DNA of 64,000 nucleotides from Nocardia abscessus. GTDB lineage: Bacteria; Actinomycetota; Actinomycetes; Mycobacteriales; Mycobacteriaceae. The DNA lies in assembly GCF_015477775.1 (NCBI RefSeq), contig NZ_JADLQO010000001.1:248001-312000 (forward strand), read 5' to 3'. Numbering within the stretch: the stretch's first letter is position 1; each line of letters opens with the position of its first letter. The translations under genes were made by a program, and so were the position numbers. The notes below the pieces were generated by a model, which searched no databases, was not told the DNA's origin, and was given only the letters and a program-made list of their open reading frames with translations. Positions 18,537 to 28,950 of this stretch are shown piece by piece.

Positions 18537-19733
18537 ATGGCGTTCTATCGGCAAGTGGGTGCGGTACCGCCGAAGCGGCACACCCAGCATCGTGACGAGC
18601 AGGGCCGGCTCTACTACGAGGAGCTGATGGGCGAGGAGGGCTTCTCGGGCGACTCCTCGCTGCTCTATCACCGCGGCCTGCCGCCCGCACTGGTCGACTC
18701 GACGGTGTGGGAGCTGCCCGATCAGCGGACGACGCCTAATCATCCACTGCGCCACCGGCATTTACGCCTGCACACCCTGTTCCCCGGCGACACCCCGGCC
18801 GAGTCCGATCCGGTCACCGGGCGGCGCCTGCTGCTCGGCAACGCGGACGTGCGCATCTCCTACGTCGTCGCCAAAGGCGGATCACCGCTGTACCGCAACG
18901 CGATCGGCGACGAGCTGGTGTACGTGGAATCCGGCTCCGCGATGGTCGAGACCGTGTTCGGCGCGCTCCCCGCGCGTCAGGGCGACCAGGTGCTCATCCC
19001 GCGTGCCACCACCCACCGCTGGCGGCCGACCGGCCCGGAACCGTTGCGGGCGTATGTGATCGAGGCGACCGGCCACATCACGCCGCCGAAGCGCTACCTG
19101 TCGAAGTTCGGCCAGTTGCTCGAGCATGCCCCGTATTGCGAGCGCGACCTGCACGGGCCGGCCGAGACGATCAACGCCTCCGGCGCCGAGGTGGAGGTAC
19201 TCGTCAAGCACCGGCCCGGCGGGCAGGTCGTCGGCACCCGGATGATCTACGCCACCCACCCGTTCGACGTGGTGGGCTGGGACGGCTGTCTGTATCCGTT
19301 CACCTTCAACATCGCGGACTTCGAACCGATCACCGGGCGCATCCATCAGCCGCCGCCCGTGCATCAGGCGTTCGAGGGCGGCAACTTCGTCGTCTGCAAC
19401 TTCGTTCCGCGCAAGGTGGACTACCACCCGCTATCGATCCCGGTGCCCTACTACCACTCCAACGTCGATTCCGACGAGGTCATGTTCTACTGCGGCGGGA
19501 ACTACGAGGCGCGCAAAGGCTCGGGGATCACCCAGGGCTCGGTGTCGGTGCACCCCGGCGGCTACGCCCACGGCCCGCAGCCCGGCGCCTACGAGAACAG
19601 CATCGGCATCGAGTACTTCGACGAACTGGCCGTCATGGTGGACACCTTCCGCCCGCTGGAACTCGGCGAAGGAGCTCTGGCCTGCGAGGATCCGACCTAC
19701 GCGTGGACCTGGTCCGGGCGGGGCCCCGAGTGA
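18537..19733 (+). CDS. hmgA: Homogentisate 1,2-dioxygenase
   Basis: A 398-residue non-heme iron enzyme that opens the ring of homogentisate to maleylacetoacetate in tyrosine and phenylalanine catabolism. The iron-binding set is visible in YHSNVDSDEVMFYCGGNY (His, Glu) and VHPGGYAHGPQPGAYEN (His). Family markers also include GNADVRISYVVAKGGSPLYRNAIGDELVYVE. The ATG follows GGAGGAACGG. Its stop overlaps the fahA start by four bases, so both steps are translated together; hppD for the preceding step is not in the window. Confidence 0.95.
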   Translation: MAFYRQVGAVPPKRHTQHRDEQGRLYYEELMGEEGFSGDSSLLYHRGLPPALVDSTVWELPDQRTTPNHPLRHRHLRLHTLFPGDTPAESDPVTGRRLLLGNADVRISYVVAKGGSPLYRNAIGDELVYVESGSAMVETVFGALPARQGDQVLIPRATTHRWRPTGPEPLRAYVIEATGHITPPKRYLSKFGQLLEHAPYCERDLHGPAETINASGAEVEVLVKHRPGGQVVGTRMIYATHPFDVVGWDGCLYPFTFNIADFEPITGRIHQPPPVHQAFEGGNFVVCNFVPRKVDYHPLSIPVPYYHSNVDSDEVMFYCGGNYEARKGSGITQGSVSVHPGGYAHGPQPGAYENSIGIEYFDELAVMVDTFRPLELGEGALACEDPTYAWTWSGRGPE

Positions 19734-20917
19734 GGACCAGGGTCGAGGTACCGCCCGACTCACTGTTCGGCAGGGACAACCTGCCGTACGGGGTGTTCGC
19801 TCCGGAGGGCCGAGCCCCCCGGGTTGGGGTGCGGCTCGGTGACCAGGTCATCGACCTGGCCGCCGTACTGGATGACCCGGTGTTCGCCGCACCGAACCTG
19901 AACGCCTTCCTGGCCCAGGGGCCCGCACGCTGGCGCGCGGTCCGCGATCGGGTCCGCGAATCGGTCGATGGCGAGATCGACGTCGCCGCGGTTCACCGTC
20001 TGGCCGACGTGGCACTGCGGCTGCCCGTGCGGATCGGCGACTACGTGGATTTCTACGCGAGCATCGATCACGCGACGAACCTCGGCCGCCTGTTCCGCCC
20101 GGACGGTGACCCGCTGCTGCCGAACTGGCGTCACCTGCCGGTCGGCTATCACGGGCGGGCAGGCACCGTCGTGGTCTCCGGCACGGCAGTGGCGCGGCCC
20201 TGCGGTCAGCGCGGAACGGATTCCGGCGCACCGGATTTCGGCCCCTCGCGGCGGCTGGACATCGAGGCGGAGCTCGGCTTCGTGATCGGTGTCGGCTCGC
20301 GGCTCGGCGTACCGGTCGGGATCGACGAGTTCGGCGACCGGGTCTTCGGCGTCGCGCTGGTCAACGATTGGTCCGCACGCGACATCCAGGCTTGGGAGTA
20401 CCAGCCGCTCGGCCCGTTTCTCGGGAAGTCGTTCGCTACCTCGATATCGCCGTGGATCACCCCGCTGGCCGCGCTCGAGGCCGCGCGGATACCGCTGCCC
20501 GAGCAGTCACCCGCGCCACTGCCCTACCTGCGGGGAACCGAGCCGTGGGGCCTGGACATCGAGCTCACCGTGGCGTGGAACGGTCAACCGGTCACGTACC
20601 CGCCGTACGCCCGGATGTACTGGTCACCGGCGCAGATGCTCGCCCATCTCACCGCGAACGGCGCGTCCACCCGCACCGGCGATCTGTACGCCTCCGGCAC
20701 CGTCTCCGGCCCCGGGCCGGACCAGCGCGGCTCGTTCATCGAGTTGTCCTGGGGCGGCAGCCGACCGCTCCTGGTCGACGGTCGACAACGCACCTTCCTG
20801 GAGGACGGCGACGAAGTGACGATCACCGCGTCGGCTCCCGGTCCGGGTGCGGCCCGGATCGGATTGGGCGATGTCACCGGGCGCATCCTTCCCGCAGACC
20901 CCACCGAAGACCCCTGA
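19730..20917 (+). CDS. fahA: Fumarylacetoacetase
   Basis: A 395-residue hydrolase that splits fumarylacetoacetate into fumarate and acetoacetate, the last step of tyrosine breakdown. Family segments: DYVDFYASIDHATNLG (catalytic His), PVGYHGRAGTVVVSGT, GPSRRLDIEAELGFVIG (metal Glu residues) and VNDWSARDIQAWEYQPLGPFLGKSF. The GTG (GTGAGGACC) overlapping the hmgA stop gives the normal length; a longer upstream frame has no family similarity. No maleylacetoacetate isomerase gene lies here, so isomerisation must be done elsewhere or by glutathione/mycothiol chemistry. Confidence 0.95.
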   Translation: MRTRVEVPPDSLFGRDNLPYGVFAPEGRAPRVGVRLGDQVIDLAAVLDDPVFAAPNLNAFLAQGPARWRAVRDRVRESVDGEIDVAAVHRLADVALRLPVRIGDYVDFYASIDHATNLGRLFRPDGDPLLPNWRHLPVGYHGRAGTVVVSGTAVARPCGQRGTDSGAPDFGPSRRLDIEAELGFVIGVGSRLGVPVGIDEFGDRVFGVALVNDWSARDIQAWEYQPLGPFLGKSFATSISPWITPLAALEAARIPLPEQSPAPLPYLRGTEPWGLDIELTVAWNGQPVTYPPYARMYWSPAQMLAHLTANGASTRTGDLYASGTVSGPGPDQRGSFIELSWGGSRPLLVDGRQRTFLEDGDEVTITASAPGPGAARIGLGDVTGRILPADPTEDP

Positions 20918-21002
20918 ATCGAGGGCTTCGCAGAAAATCCTACGGCCAGTAGCGTTCCCTTCCGGAGGAGAAACTTACCGGGGGCGTACTGAGAGAAGGA
21001 TT

Positions 21003-21233
21003 ATGAAGCGCTCGATAGCCGGATTCGTCGTCGCCGGTGCCCTGCTGGTTCCCGCGCAACTCGCCCCCGCGGTGGCCACCGCCGCTCCCGCGACGGTCGC
21101 CGACTCCGGATCGTCCTCGACCGGCTCGGGAGGCTGCACCTCCAGCCAGCCTCCGACCTGCAGCTCTCCCTTGGCCTACCTGATCTTCCAGCTCGTCAAC
21201 GCCATCACCACCGGCTCCGCCAACGCCCGCTGA
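21003..21233 (+). CDS. Small secreted protein of unknown function
   Basis: A 76-residue protein with a clear signal peptide (MKRSIAGFVVAGALLVPAQ, cleavage likely after an AVATAAPA-type site near residue 30). The mature part of about 45 residues is Ser/Gly/Thr-rich, contains two Cys (GGCTSS and PTCSSP) that could form a disulfide, and ends in a hydrophobic helix (LAYLIFQLVNAI). No family recognised. The ATG has an AGAAGGA site. A strong hairpin follows the stop. Confidence 0.7.
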   Translation: MKRSIAGFVVAGALLVPAQLAPAVATAAPATVADSGSSSTGSGGCTSSQPPTCSSPLAYLIFQLVNAITTGSANAR

Positions 21234-21263
21234 CGGGTTCCGGCGAACTCGCATCTGCCGTGA

Positions 21264-21296
21264 ACTCCTCACATCGGTGACGCCGGTGCGAGGAGT
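21264..21296. terminator. Hairpin between convergent genes
   Basis: A 14-base stem (ACTCCTCACATCGG paired with CCGGTGCGAGGAGT, one A-C mismatch and one G-U pair) with a five-base loop TGACG. It sits between the small secreted gene and the convergent TetR gene and overlaps the TetR stop codon, so it could end both transcripts. There is no U-tract, as usual for this GC-rich group. Confidence 0.6.
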
Positions 21297-21955
21297 CAGC
21301 CGTCGGTGCGAAGTTCGCCGGGTCGGCGGCCGGACTCCACGACGGTCACGAAGTGGGTGAGGTCATCGATCAGGGTGCCGGGGGATGGGGCCGGGTCGGT
21401 GTGCAGCCAGTCCGCGACGAGTTCGAAGATGCCGCCGATGGTGGCCAAGGCCAGCTGCGGGCGATCGCCGGGAGACCACTGCCGATCGAGAAACGCCGCC
21501 GCCCAGCGGCGATTGGCGCGGCGTTGCCGTTCGACCTCGGGTGAGATACCGCCCGCCGCGCCGAAGGTCACTCTGCCCAACCTCGGATCGTCGGTGATGG
21601 CGTGCACGAACGCGCCGACGATCGCCTGCACGCGCTCCGGCCAGGCCGCGTCGGCGGTGGTGGCCGCGATATCCACGACGCGTTGCTGAATCTGTGCCGT
21701 CACCTGCTCGAGCAAAGCGATGTAGCACGCTTCCTTGCTCTCGAAGTGGTCGTAGAAGCCCTTGGTCCCCACGTACGCGCGCTGACAGATCTGCTCGATC
21801 GAGGTTCCGGCGAAGCCCTGTTCGGCGAAGAGTTCGGTGGCGGCGTCGAGAAGCTGGCTGCGCCGCTGGGCGCTGCGCTGCTCGGCGTCGAGTCCACGGA
21901 TCCGGCGCCGCGCCGGGCTCGCGGCAGGCCGCGCGGCGGAGGTGCTGCGGGTCAT
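21296..21955 (-). CDS. TetR/AcrR family regulator
   Basis: A 219-residue repressor-type protein with the helix-turn-helix at about 30-75 (AATELFAEQGFAGTSIEQICQRAYVGTKGFYDHFESKEACY). The N-terminus is Arg/Ala-rich. The C-terminal domain shows no recognisable ligand motif. It stands alone, divergent from the hypothetical protein gene 128 bases away. Whether it binds the palindrome before the nearby lipase is not known. Confidence 0.85.
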   Translation of the reverse strand: MTRSTSAARPAASPARRRIRGLDAEQRSAQRRSQLLDAATELFAEQGFAGTSIEQICQRAYVGTKGFYDHFESKEACYIALLEQVTAQIQQRVVDIAATTADAAWPERVQAIVGAFVHAITDDPRLGRVTFGAAGGISPEVERQRRANRRWAAAFLDRQWSPGDRPQLALATIGGIFELVADWLHTDPAPSPGTLIDDLTHFVTVVESGRRPGELRTDG

Positions 21956-22083
21956 GCCTCGACGATAGCCGGGAAGCGCCAGGCCGCGCCGGGCGCCGCA
22001 GCGGCCTACCGACGCTTGGGCGCGACCCTATCCGGGTACGCCGCCGCTACAGCCGCCACATATGCCGGACAAGGAGCGAGGTC

Positions 22084-22530
22084 ATGACCGATCGCCCGGA
22101 CGTTGCGCACCGCCGCCCCGACGGCGTCGACGACGCCACCGTCGCCGCCACCGGCAAACTTTCGGAAGCTCTGGAAACCGTCGAACGCGCCCGTGGCCAC
22201 CTCTACGCCTTCCATCAGCTGACCGGCGGGGCCGACCTGGCGCTCGACGAAGCGGTGGAACTGTTCCGCGAGGCCGGTCACGCTCGCTTCGCCGATCGGA
22301 TAGCCACCGAGCTGATCGGCCGCAACGTCCTGACCGGGCGCTGGACCTTCCAGATCGTCGAGGAATACGACGACGGTTACTACGGCCTGTTCCGCGACAT
22401 CGAACGAGCCGCCCGGGACGAATTGCTCGACGGCCGCCGCCACATCTTCGAAGCCGAGATGAAGGAAGCTCGCCGCACCCACGGCGCGCCGGGTCATTCG
22501 GCTCGGCCGGAGACCACGGACAACCCGTAA
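22084..22530 (+). CDS. Conserved hypothetical protein, acidic
   Basis: A 148-residue soluble protein. It has helical Ala/Glu/Leu-rich segments (KLSEALETVERARGHLY, ADLALDEAVELFREAGH, FADRIATELIGRNVLTGRW) and a Tyr/Asp-rich turn (EEYDDGYYGLF). No catalytic motif or export signal is visible. I believe similar proteins occur in other Nocardiaceae, but I cannot name a family. The ATG has a clear AAGGAGCGAG site. The lipase gene follows on the same strand after a promoter region, so it is probably a separate transcript. Confidence 0.65.
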   Translation: MTDRPDVAHRRPDGVDDATVAATGKLSEALETVERARGHLYAFHQLTGGADLALDEAVELFREAGHARFADRIATELIGRNVLTGRWTFQIVEEYDDGYYGLFRDIERAARDELLDGRRHIFEAEMKEARRTHGAPGHSARPETTDNP

Positions 22531-22570
22531 AACCGCCGAGATTTCCACCCCGAGCGGCCGTGCACGTTTT

Positions 22571-22588
22571 CAACAAGAACTCTTGTTG
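22571..22588. promoter_or_regulatory. Operator palindrome before the lipase
   Basis: CAACAAGA and TCTTGTTG form a perfect 8-base inverted repeat around AC. The right arm contains TTGTTG (22583-22588), which would serve as a -35 box 17 bases before TGTAAT (22606-22611), so a bound repressor should block transcription of the lipase. The layout suits a TetR-type protein, but the binding protein is not identified. Confidence 0.55.
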
Positions 22589-22642
22589 GTAAACAGATGC
22601 CGTGCTGTAATCACTGTCACGTCGATGAGGAAGGACCGGGAC

Positions 22643-24031
22643 GTGGCGGTGAGCATCGAGGAGCGCAGCGGCCACCGCGGCGTGCGCGCGCTGGCGGCGG
22701 TAGTGGTGACGGTGGTGGCGGCGGGCTACGCCCTGCTCGCGGGAATGCCACCCGCGGCGGCGGTGCCACTACCGCAATCGGATTCGTTCTACGAAACGCC
22801 GGAGGGACTCGAGTCCCGCGAACCGGGCGAGATCTTGCGCGCACGAGAGGTACGTCTGGCGGTGCTCACCGCGCTCCCGCTGAACGTGCGGTCCTGGCAA
22901 TTGCTGTACCGGACCACCGATCTGTTCGGGCAACCCGCCGCGGCGGTGACCACGGTGTTGTTGCCCGCGGGGGCCGATCCGAACCGCTCCCGCCCGCTGG
23001 TCTCGCTGCAGTTCTACTACGACAGCGCGAGTCCGGATTGCGCCCCGTCGTTCGTCCTGCGCCAGGGCGCGGGTCTGCCCGGCCTCGAAGGCATCCACTC
23101 CCAGAGCGAACTGATCGCGATCGCGGCCCTGCTCAGTCAGGGCTGGGCGGTGTCCGTCCCGGACTACGAGGGGCTGGAAGGGCATCTCGCGGTGGCCGAA
23201 GAACCTGGATACATGACGCTGGACGGCATCCGCGCCGCCGAGCGCTTCGAGCCGTTGGGCTTGGACGGCCCGGACACCCCGGTCGCGCTGTGGGGGTACT
23301 CCGGCGGCGGGATGGGGTCGGGCTGGGCGGCCGAGATGCAGCCTGCCTACGCGCCCGAACTGAACGTCAAGGGCATCGCGCTCGGTGCGCCGACCTCGGA
23401 CGTGGTGTCCCTGCTGCATGTCAACGGCTCGATGTTCGCGAGTCTCATCGGCATCGGCATCTCGTCGCTGCGCAAGGCGTACCCGGCGTTCCGCGCGGCA
23501 TCCGACCGCTACTTGACGCCCGAGGGCAGAGCGCTGATGGACCGGACCGCGACGCAATGCCTTCCGCGCAACGCGCTCACCCAGATGTTCGTCGACTATC
23601 AGCGCGTGCTGACGATTCCGATCGCCGACTTCCTCGCCGTACCGGAGATCGCAGAGGTGTTCGACGCGACCGTGCTGGGCCGCAACATTCCCACCGCGCC
23701 GATCTTCCTCTACCACGGCGTCTTCGACGAGGCGGTGCCGATCTGGACCAACGAGCGTCTGGCACAGCAGTATTGCGCGGGCGGCGCTTCCGTGCTGTTC
23801 AAGCGCGATCACCTGAGCGAGCACCTGACGCTGCCCTCGCTCGGCATGGCGGACACCTTCAATTGGCTGAAAGAGCGCCTGGCGCCGAACGCACCGGATC
23901 AGGTCGGCTGCCGCACCGAGGACGTCGTGTCCATGCTCGCCGAGGCCGACGCGTTGGTGTCCCAGCTGGAGATCAATCTGAACGCGACCTTCGGCGCCCT
24001 CGGATTCCCGATCGGTCCGCACGAGCGCTGA
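22643..24031 (+). CDS. Secreted lipase (LIP family, PF03583-like)
   Basis: About 462 residues: signal peptide (VRALAAVVVTVVAAGYALLAG, cleavage after AAA near residue 40) and an alpha/beta-hydrolase. The nucleophile elbow GYSGGG has Ser 220; later segments contain the probable acid (HGVFDEAVP) and His (DHLSEHL). LIP-type secretory lipases hydrolyse triacylglycerols or other esters outside the cell. The GTG was chosen because AGGAAGGA lies seven bases upstream; an ATG 18 bases before it overlaps that site. Closely related Nocardia and Mycobacterium enzymes are annotated as triacylglycerol lipases. It is a single gene with its own operator. Confidence 0.85.
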   Translation: MAVSIEERSGHRGVRALAAVVVTVVAAGYALLAGMPPAAAVPLPQSDSFYETPEGLESREPGEILRAREVRLAVLTALPLNVRSWQLLYRTTDLFGQPAAAVTTVLLPAGADPNRSRPLVSLQFYYDSASPDCAPSFVLRQGAGLPGLEGIHSQSELIAIAALLSQGWAVSVPDYEGLEGHLAVAEEPGYMTLDGIRAAERFEPLGLDGPDTPVALWGYSGGGMGSGWAAEMQPAYAPELNVKGIALGAPTSDVVSLLHVNGSMFASLIGIGISSLRKAYPAFRAASDRYLTPEGRALMDRTATQCLPRNALTQMFVDYQRVLTIPIADFLAVPEIAEVFDATVLGRNIPTAPIFLYHGVFDEAVPIWTNERLAQQYCAGGASVLFKRDHLSEHLTLPSLGMADTFNWLKERLAPNAPDQVGCRTEDVVSMLAEADALVSQLEINLNATFGALGFPIGPHER

Positions 24032-24095
24032 CGCCGCTGCCTGGGAGTTCACTCGATCCCGGCCGATCGCCGGGCACGCGTCCGGGCGGTCCGGG

Positions 24096-24101
24096 TATGG
24101 T
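24096..24101 (+). promoter_or_regulatory. Putative -10 box of the thiC transcript
   Basis: TATGGT matches TANNNT and lies about 20 bases before the first base of the TPP riboswitch, so transcription would start at about 24108 and include the full aptamer. No good -35 box was identified. Confidence 0.4.
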
Positions 24102-24121
24102 CGGGCGGGAAAATTCCACAA

Positions 24122-25881
<1,760 letters not shown>

Positions 25882-25885
25882 CGAC

Positions 25886-25922
25886 CTGCCGCCGCCCGCC
25901 GCGTTCCGGCGGGCGGCGGCAG
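25886..25922. terminator. Strong hairpin between thiC and marR
   Basis: A perfect 16-base stem (CTGCCGCCGCCCGCCG with its complement) around the loop CGTTC, five bases after the thiC stop. It stands between convergent genes and can act for both strands. It is followed on the plus strand by a short T-rich run (CACTTTTCCC). Confidence 0.8.
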
Positions 25923-25944
25923 CGCTCCACTTTTCCCCTGCGCT

Positions 25945-26406
25945 CTACTCTTCCCCGCGCAACAAGGCGGTCACCCGCAACGACGTCTCGTGCAGCCGGT
26001 CGAACACCTCGAGCACGAGTTCCATCTGCTCAGCGGTGTAATCCGCCATGGCCGCGCCGAATTCGTTCGCCAGTACTTCGTAGTGCGGCGCGATCTGATC
26101 GATCTTCTCCTGGACCACGCTGACGATGACCCGCCGCCGGTCCTGCTCGTCGTGTTCCCGGCGGACATAGCCCGCTTTCAACAGCCGGTCGATCATCCGC
26201 GTGATGGCGCCGGTGGTCAGGCCGGTCTGGGTGGCGAGTTCGCCCGCCGTCGCCGGGCCGCCGATGCGCAGCAAGTTCAGACAACGCAGGTCGGTGACGT
26301 GCAAACCGAGTCGATCGGCCACCGCCTGATGCATCATCACGGCATCGGTGGCACTGCGCTGGGCGGCCATCGTCAGCGCGACGTCCAACTCCGCACGGTT
26401 CGACAT
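25945..26406 (-). CDS. MarR family regulator
   Basis: A 153-residue winged-helix protein. Helix-turn-helix at about 35-75 (LHVTDLRCLNLLRIGGPATAGELATQTGLTTGAITRMIDRLLKAGYV) with the wing REHDEQDRRRVIVSV, the usual MarR signature. The C-terminus is helical for dimerisation. It diverges from the SnoaL-like gene, and the 90 bases between the start codons contain two palindromes, so it likely represses itself and that gene. The inducer is unknown. Confidence 0.88.
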   Translation of the reverse strand: MSNRAELDVALTMAAQRSATDAVMMHQAVADRLGLHVTDLRCLNLLRIGGPATAGELATQTGLTTGAITRMIDRLLKAGYVRREHDEQDRRRVIVSVVQEKIDQIAPHYEVLANEFGAAMADYTAEQMELVLEVFDRLHETSLRVTALLRGEE

Positions 26407-26420
26407 GTTGACAACCTTGC

Positions 26421-26433
26421 CTTACTCGGTAAG
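26421..26433. promoter_or_regulatory. Palindrome 1 in the marR/SnoaL promoter region
   Basis: CTTAC-TCG-GTAAG, a perfect 5-3-5 inverted repeat. It lies in the spacer between TTGACA (26408-26413) and TAAGTA (26430-26435) of a possible plus-strand promoter, so binding would interfere with RNA polymerase. It is a likely MarR operator because it lies next to the marR start. Confidence 0.5.
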
Positions 26434-26458
26434 TATCTTACTCAGTCAACTATTTACT

Positions 26459-26475
26459 CGATCAGTTATTGATCG
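26459..26475. promoter_or_regulatory. Palindrome 2 in the marR/SnoaL promoter region
   Basis: CGATCA-GTTAT-TGATCG, a perfect 6-5-6 inverted repeat 22 bases upstream of the SnoaL-like start. Different in sequence from palindrome 1; it may be a second regulator site. Confidence 0.45.
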
Positions 26476-26496
26476 ATTCATCTTACGGGAGATGGC

Positions 26497-26958
26497 ATGT
26501 CCGTGGACCAGCGCACCGACGAGCACGCAATCCGTGACCTGCTCGATCGCCAGGCGGAGGCGTGGGCCGCCGGCGACGCCGAAGCTTTCGCCGCCGTGTT
26601 CACACCGGACGCGGACTACGTCACCTGGGTCGGCACGCATTTCAAAGGCCGGGCAGACATCGCCGCCTCGCACGTATCGCTGTTCGAGAAGTTCCTGAAG
26701 GGCACACACCTGGACGGGGAGATCACCCAGCTCCATTTCCTCACCCCGGACGTCGCGGTCGTCCACGGCAAAGGCGCGGTACTCAAAGGCAAGCAGCGGC
26801 GCACTCGGCGCAACACGAAAGTGCAGACCGCCGTCGCCGTGCGGCGAGACGGCAGATGGCAGATCGCCGCCTTCCAGAACACCAAATACCACTGGCTGCT
26901 GGAAACCTTCGCGAAGAAGTTCGATTCACGCCAAACGCCGTCCACGCTGCGGAGCTGA
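26497..26958 (+). CDS. SnoaL-like (SgcJ/EcaC, DUF4440-type) protein
   Basis: A 153-residue protein of the cystatin-like NTF2 fold: helical start ([32 protein letters not shown]), then beta-strands with [22 protein letters not shown] and AVVHGKGAV. The family contains small isomerases/hydroxylases and proteins of unknown role; catalytic residues cannot be assigned from sequence alone. It diverges from marR and ends 7 bases from the convergent TetR gene. It is probably a target of the neighbouring MarR. Confidence 0.75.
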   Translation: MSVDQRTDEHAIRDLLDRQAEAWAAGDAEAFAAVFTPDADYVTWVGTHFKGRADIAASHVSLFEKFLKGTHLDGEITQLHFLTPDVAVVHGKGAVLKGKQRRTRRNTKVQTAVAVRRDGRWQIAAFQNTKYHWLLETFAKKFDSRQTPSTLRS

Positions 26959-26965
26959 GCGGCGC

Positions 26966-27520
26966 TCACCGCACCGTCTGGTCGATGAGGCGGCGGGCCG
27001 CGCGATCGGTGCGCTCGATTTCACCGGTGATCAACCGGTCCTGGAGAATGCCGCGCAGTCCCGAGACGAGCAGGGTCGCGACGACTTCTGGATCATCCAC
27101 CTCCAAGCCGCGCAGCCCGTCGGCCAGCGCCGACACGAACACGGCGATGGCCGAGGTGGCGTAGTCGAGATACGGGCTGCGCGGAGCGCACGCCGCGCCG
27201 AGGACCTGGAGCATCACTTGGACGCTCGTGCGGCCGTCACCCGATGTGTTGGCGGTCCAGAAGTCCCAGAGCCGGTCGCGGAGTTCGGACGCGTCCCGGA
27301 TGTCGGCGAAGAGGGCCGCGATGTCGGGGCGCTGTGTCGCCAGCGCTTGGACCAGCAACTCCTCCTTGGTCGTGAAGTAGTAGATCAACATGCGCGAGCT
27401 GGTGCCGAGCTCGGCGGCCAGCGGGCGCAGCGACAGGTCCGCGAGGCCGTGATCGGCGATGTAGCGCACGACGGCGGCGAGGAGTTCGGCGCGTTTGGCG
27501 TGGTCGAGAGGGCGAGCCAT
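26966..27520 (-). CDS. TetR/AcrR family regulator
   Basis: A 184-residue regulator with an N-terminal helix-turn-helix ([47 protein letters not shown], about 10-55), resembling the group whose ligand domain is of the TetR_C_6 type. The ATG giving [14 protein letters not shown] was chosen; an upstream extension adds a Cys-rich leader. It diverges from the ketoacyl synthase with only 39 bases between the start codons, so it very likely controls that gene. Confidence 0.85.
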   Translation of the reverse strand: MARPLDHAKRAELLAAVVRYIADHGLADLSLRPLAAELGTSSRMLIYYFTTKEELLVQALATQRPDIAALFADIRDASELRDRLWDFWTANTSGDGRTSVQVMLQVLGAACAPRSPYLDYATSAIAVFVSALADGLRGLEVDDPEVVATLLVSGLRGILQDRLITGEIERTDRAARRLIDQTVR

Positions 27521-27523
27521 GGG

Positions 27524-27552
27524 TTGACTGTAGCGATTGGTACAGGTATTCA
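27524..27552 (+). promoter_or_regulatory. Promoter/operator of the ketoacyl synthase gene
   Basis: TTGACT (27524-27529), a 17-base spacer and TATTCA (27547-27552) resemble a sigma-70 promoter. Transcription would start at or just before the GTG at 27560, so the mRNA may be leaderless. The spacer and its edge hold the inverted repeat CTGTA-N8-TACAG (27528-27545), a likely operator for the divergent TetR gene. Confidence 0.5.
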
Positions 27553-27559
27553 TGACATC

Positions 27560-28804
27560 GTGACTGTAACAATCGCTTCAGAAACTCGGGATTCGGTCGT
27601 GGTCACCGGATACGCGGCGACCACGTCGCTGGCCGACGACATGGATACGACCTGGTCCGGATTGCTGGCGGGGCACAGCGGAATCGGCGCGCTGGAGGAC
27701 GATTTCGTGGCCGAGTACGACCTGCCGGTCCGTATCGGCGGCAAGCTGAAGTCACAGCCGGGCGCCGAGCTGACCCGGGTCGAACAGCGCAGGCACTCCT
27801 ATGTCGAGCAAATGGCGCTGGTACTCGGCCGCCGGGTGTGGCGCTCGGCGGGCGCGCCAGAGGTGGACGGCGACCGCTTGGCGGTGGCCGTCGGCACCGG
27901 GCTCGGCGGCGGTGACGCGCTGATTTCGGCGGTCGACGCGATGCGCACGGGCGGGTACCGGAAGGTGTCGCCGATGTCGGTGCCGATGGTGATGCCGAAC
28001 GGGCCCGCCGCCACCGTCGGCCTCGAAATCGGGGCCAGAGCCGGGGTTTTCGCACCGGTCTCGGCGTGCTCGTCGGGATCGGAGGCGATCGCGCACGCTT
28101 GGCGGCTGATCACCACCGGCGAGGCGGACGTGGTGGTGGCGGGCGGCGTGGAAGGACACATCGACGCCGTGCCCATCGCGAGCTTCGCCATGATGCGCGC
28201 CATGAGCACCCGCAACGACGATCCGGAACGCGCGTCCCGCCCGTTCGACCGGGACCGCGACGGGTTCGTCTTCGGCGAGGCGGGCGCGCTGCTGGTGCTG
28301 GAGTCGGAGCGGCACGCACGCGCGCGGGGGGCCACCGTGCACGGGCGCGTGCTCGGCGCGGGCATCACCTCCGACGCCTATCACATCGTCGCGTCCGAGC
28401 CGGAGGGGATAGGCGCGGCTCGCGCGATGCGCAAGGCCATCGAGACCGCCGGGCTGCGGCCTTCGGACATCCAGCATGTGAACGCGCACGCCACGTCGAC
28501 CTCCATCGGCGACGCCTCGGAGGCCAACGCGATAGCGTCCGTCGTGCCCGAGGCCTCGGTCTACGCCCCGAAATCCGCGCTGGGGCACTCGATCGGAGCG
28601 GTCGGCGCTCTGGAATCGCTGATCACCATGCTCACCCTGCGGGACCAGGTCGTCGCGCCCACCCTGAACCTCGACAACCGTGATCCGGCAATCGACCTGG
28701 ACATCGTGGCGGGTGCGCCGCGTCCCCAGCGCATCGACTTCGCGCTGAACAACTCGTTCGGCTTCGGCGGGCACAATGTGGCCCTCGCGTTCGGGCGGGC
28801 CTGA
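27560..28804 (+). CDS. Beta-ketoacyl-ACP synthase II (KasA/KasB/FabF type)
   Basis: A 414-residue condensing enzyme. Catalytic triad Cys 170 ([10 protein letters not shown]), His 310 ([12 protein letters not shown]) and His 343 ([11 protein letters not shown]), plus the C-terminal [15 protein letters not shown]. It is similar in length and motifs to mycobacterial KasA/KasB, which elongate fatty acids in the type II system. Core FAS-II genes (acpM, fabD) are not next to it, so this copy may serve a special lipid or mycolic-acid step. GTG chosen since the longer open frame upstream overlaps the TetR gene. No TATA-like RBS: see promoter entry. Confidence 0.9.
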   Translation: MTVTIASETRDSVVVTGYAATTSLADDMDTTWSGLLAGHSGIGALEDDFVAEYDLPVRIGGKLKSQPGAELTRVEQRRHSYVEQMALVLGRRVWRSAGAPEVDGDRLAVAVGTGLGGGDALISAVDAMRTGGYRKVSPMSVPMVMPNGPAATVGLEIGARAGVFAPVSACSSGSEAIAHAWRLITTGEADVVVAGGVEGHIDAVPIASFAMMRAMSTRNDDPERASRPFDRDRDGFVFGEAGALLVLESERHARARGATVHGRVLGAGITSDAYHIVASEPEGIGAARAMRKAIETAGLRPSDIQHVNAHATSTSIGDASEANAIASVVPEASVYAPKSALGHSIGAVGALESLITMLTLRDQVVAPTLNLDNRDPAIDLDIVAGAPRPQRIDFALNNSFGFGGHNVALAFGRA

Positions 28805-28950
28805 CGGCGGCGCGGCTCAGCAGCCGGGCTACCGTCGAGGAAAGACCGATCGGCCCGGAGGACGTACGGCGTGGGTGAGCACCAGCGAAGCAATCGAGGA
28901 CACATTCCGTGGTCCCATACGACCGAGCCGGGCGCCGGAGAGGCACAGCT

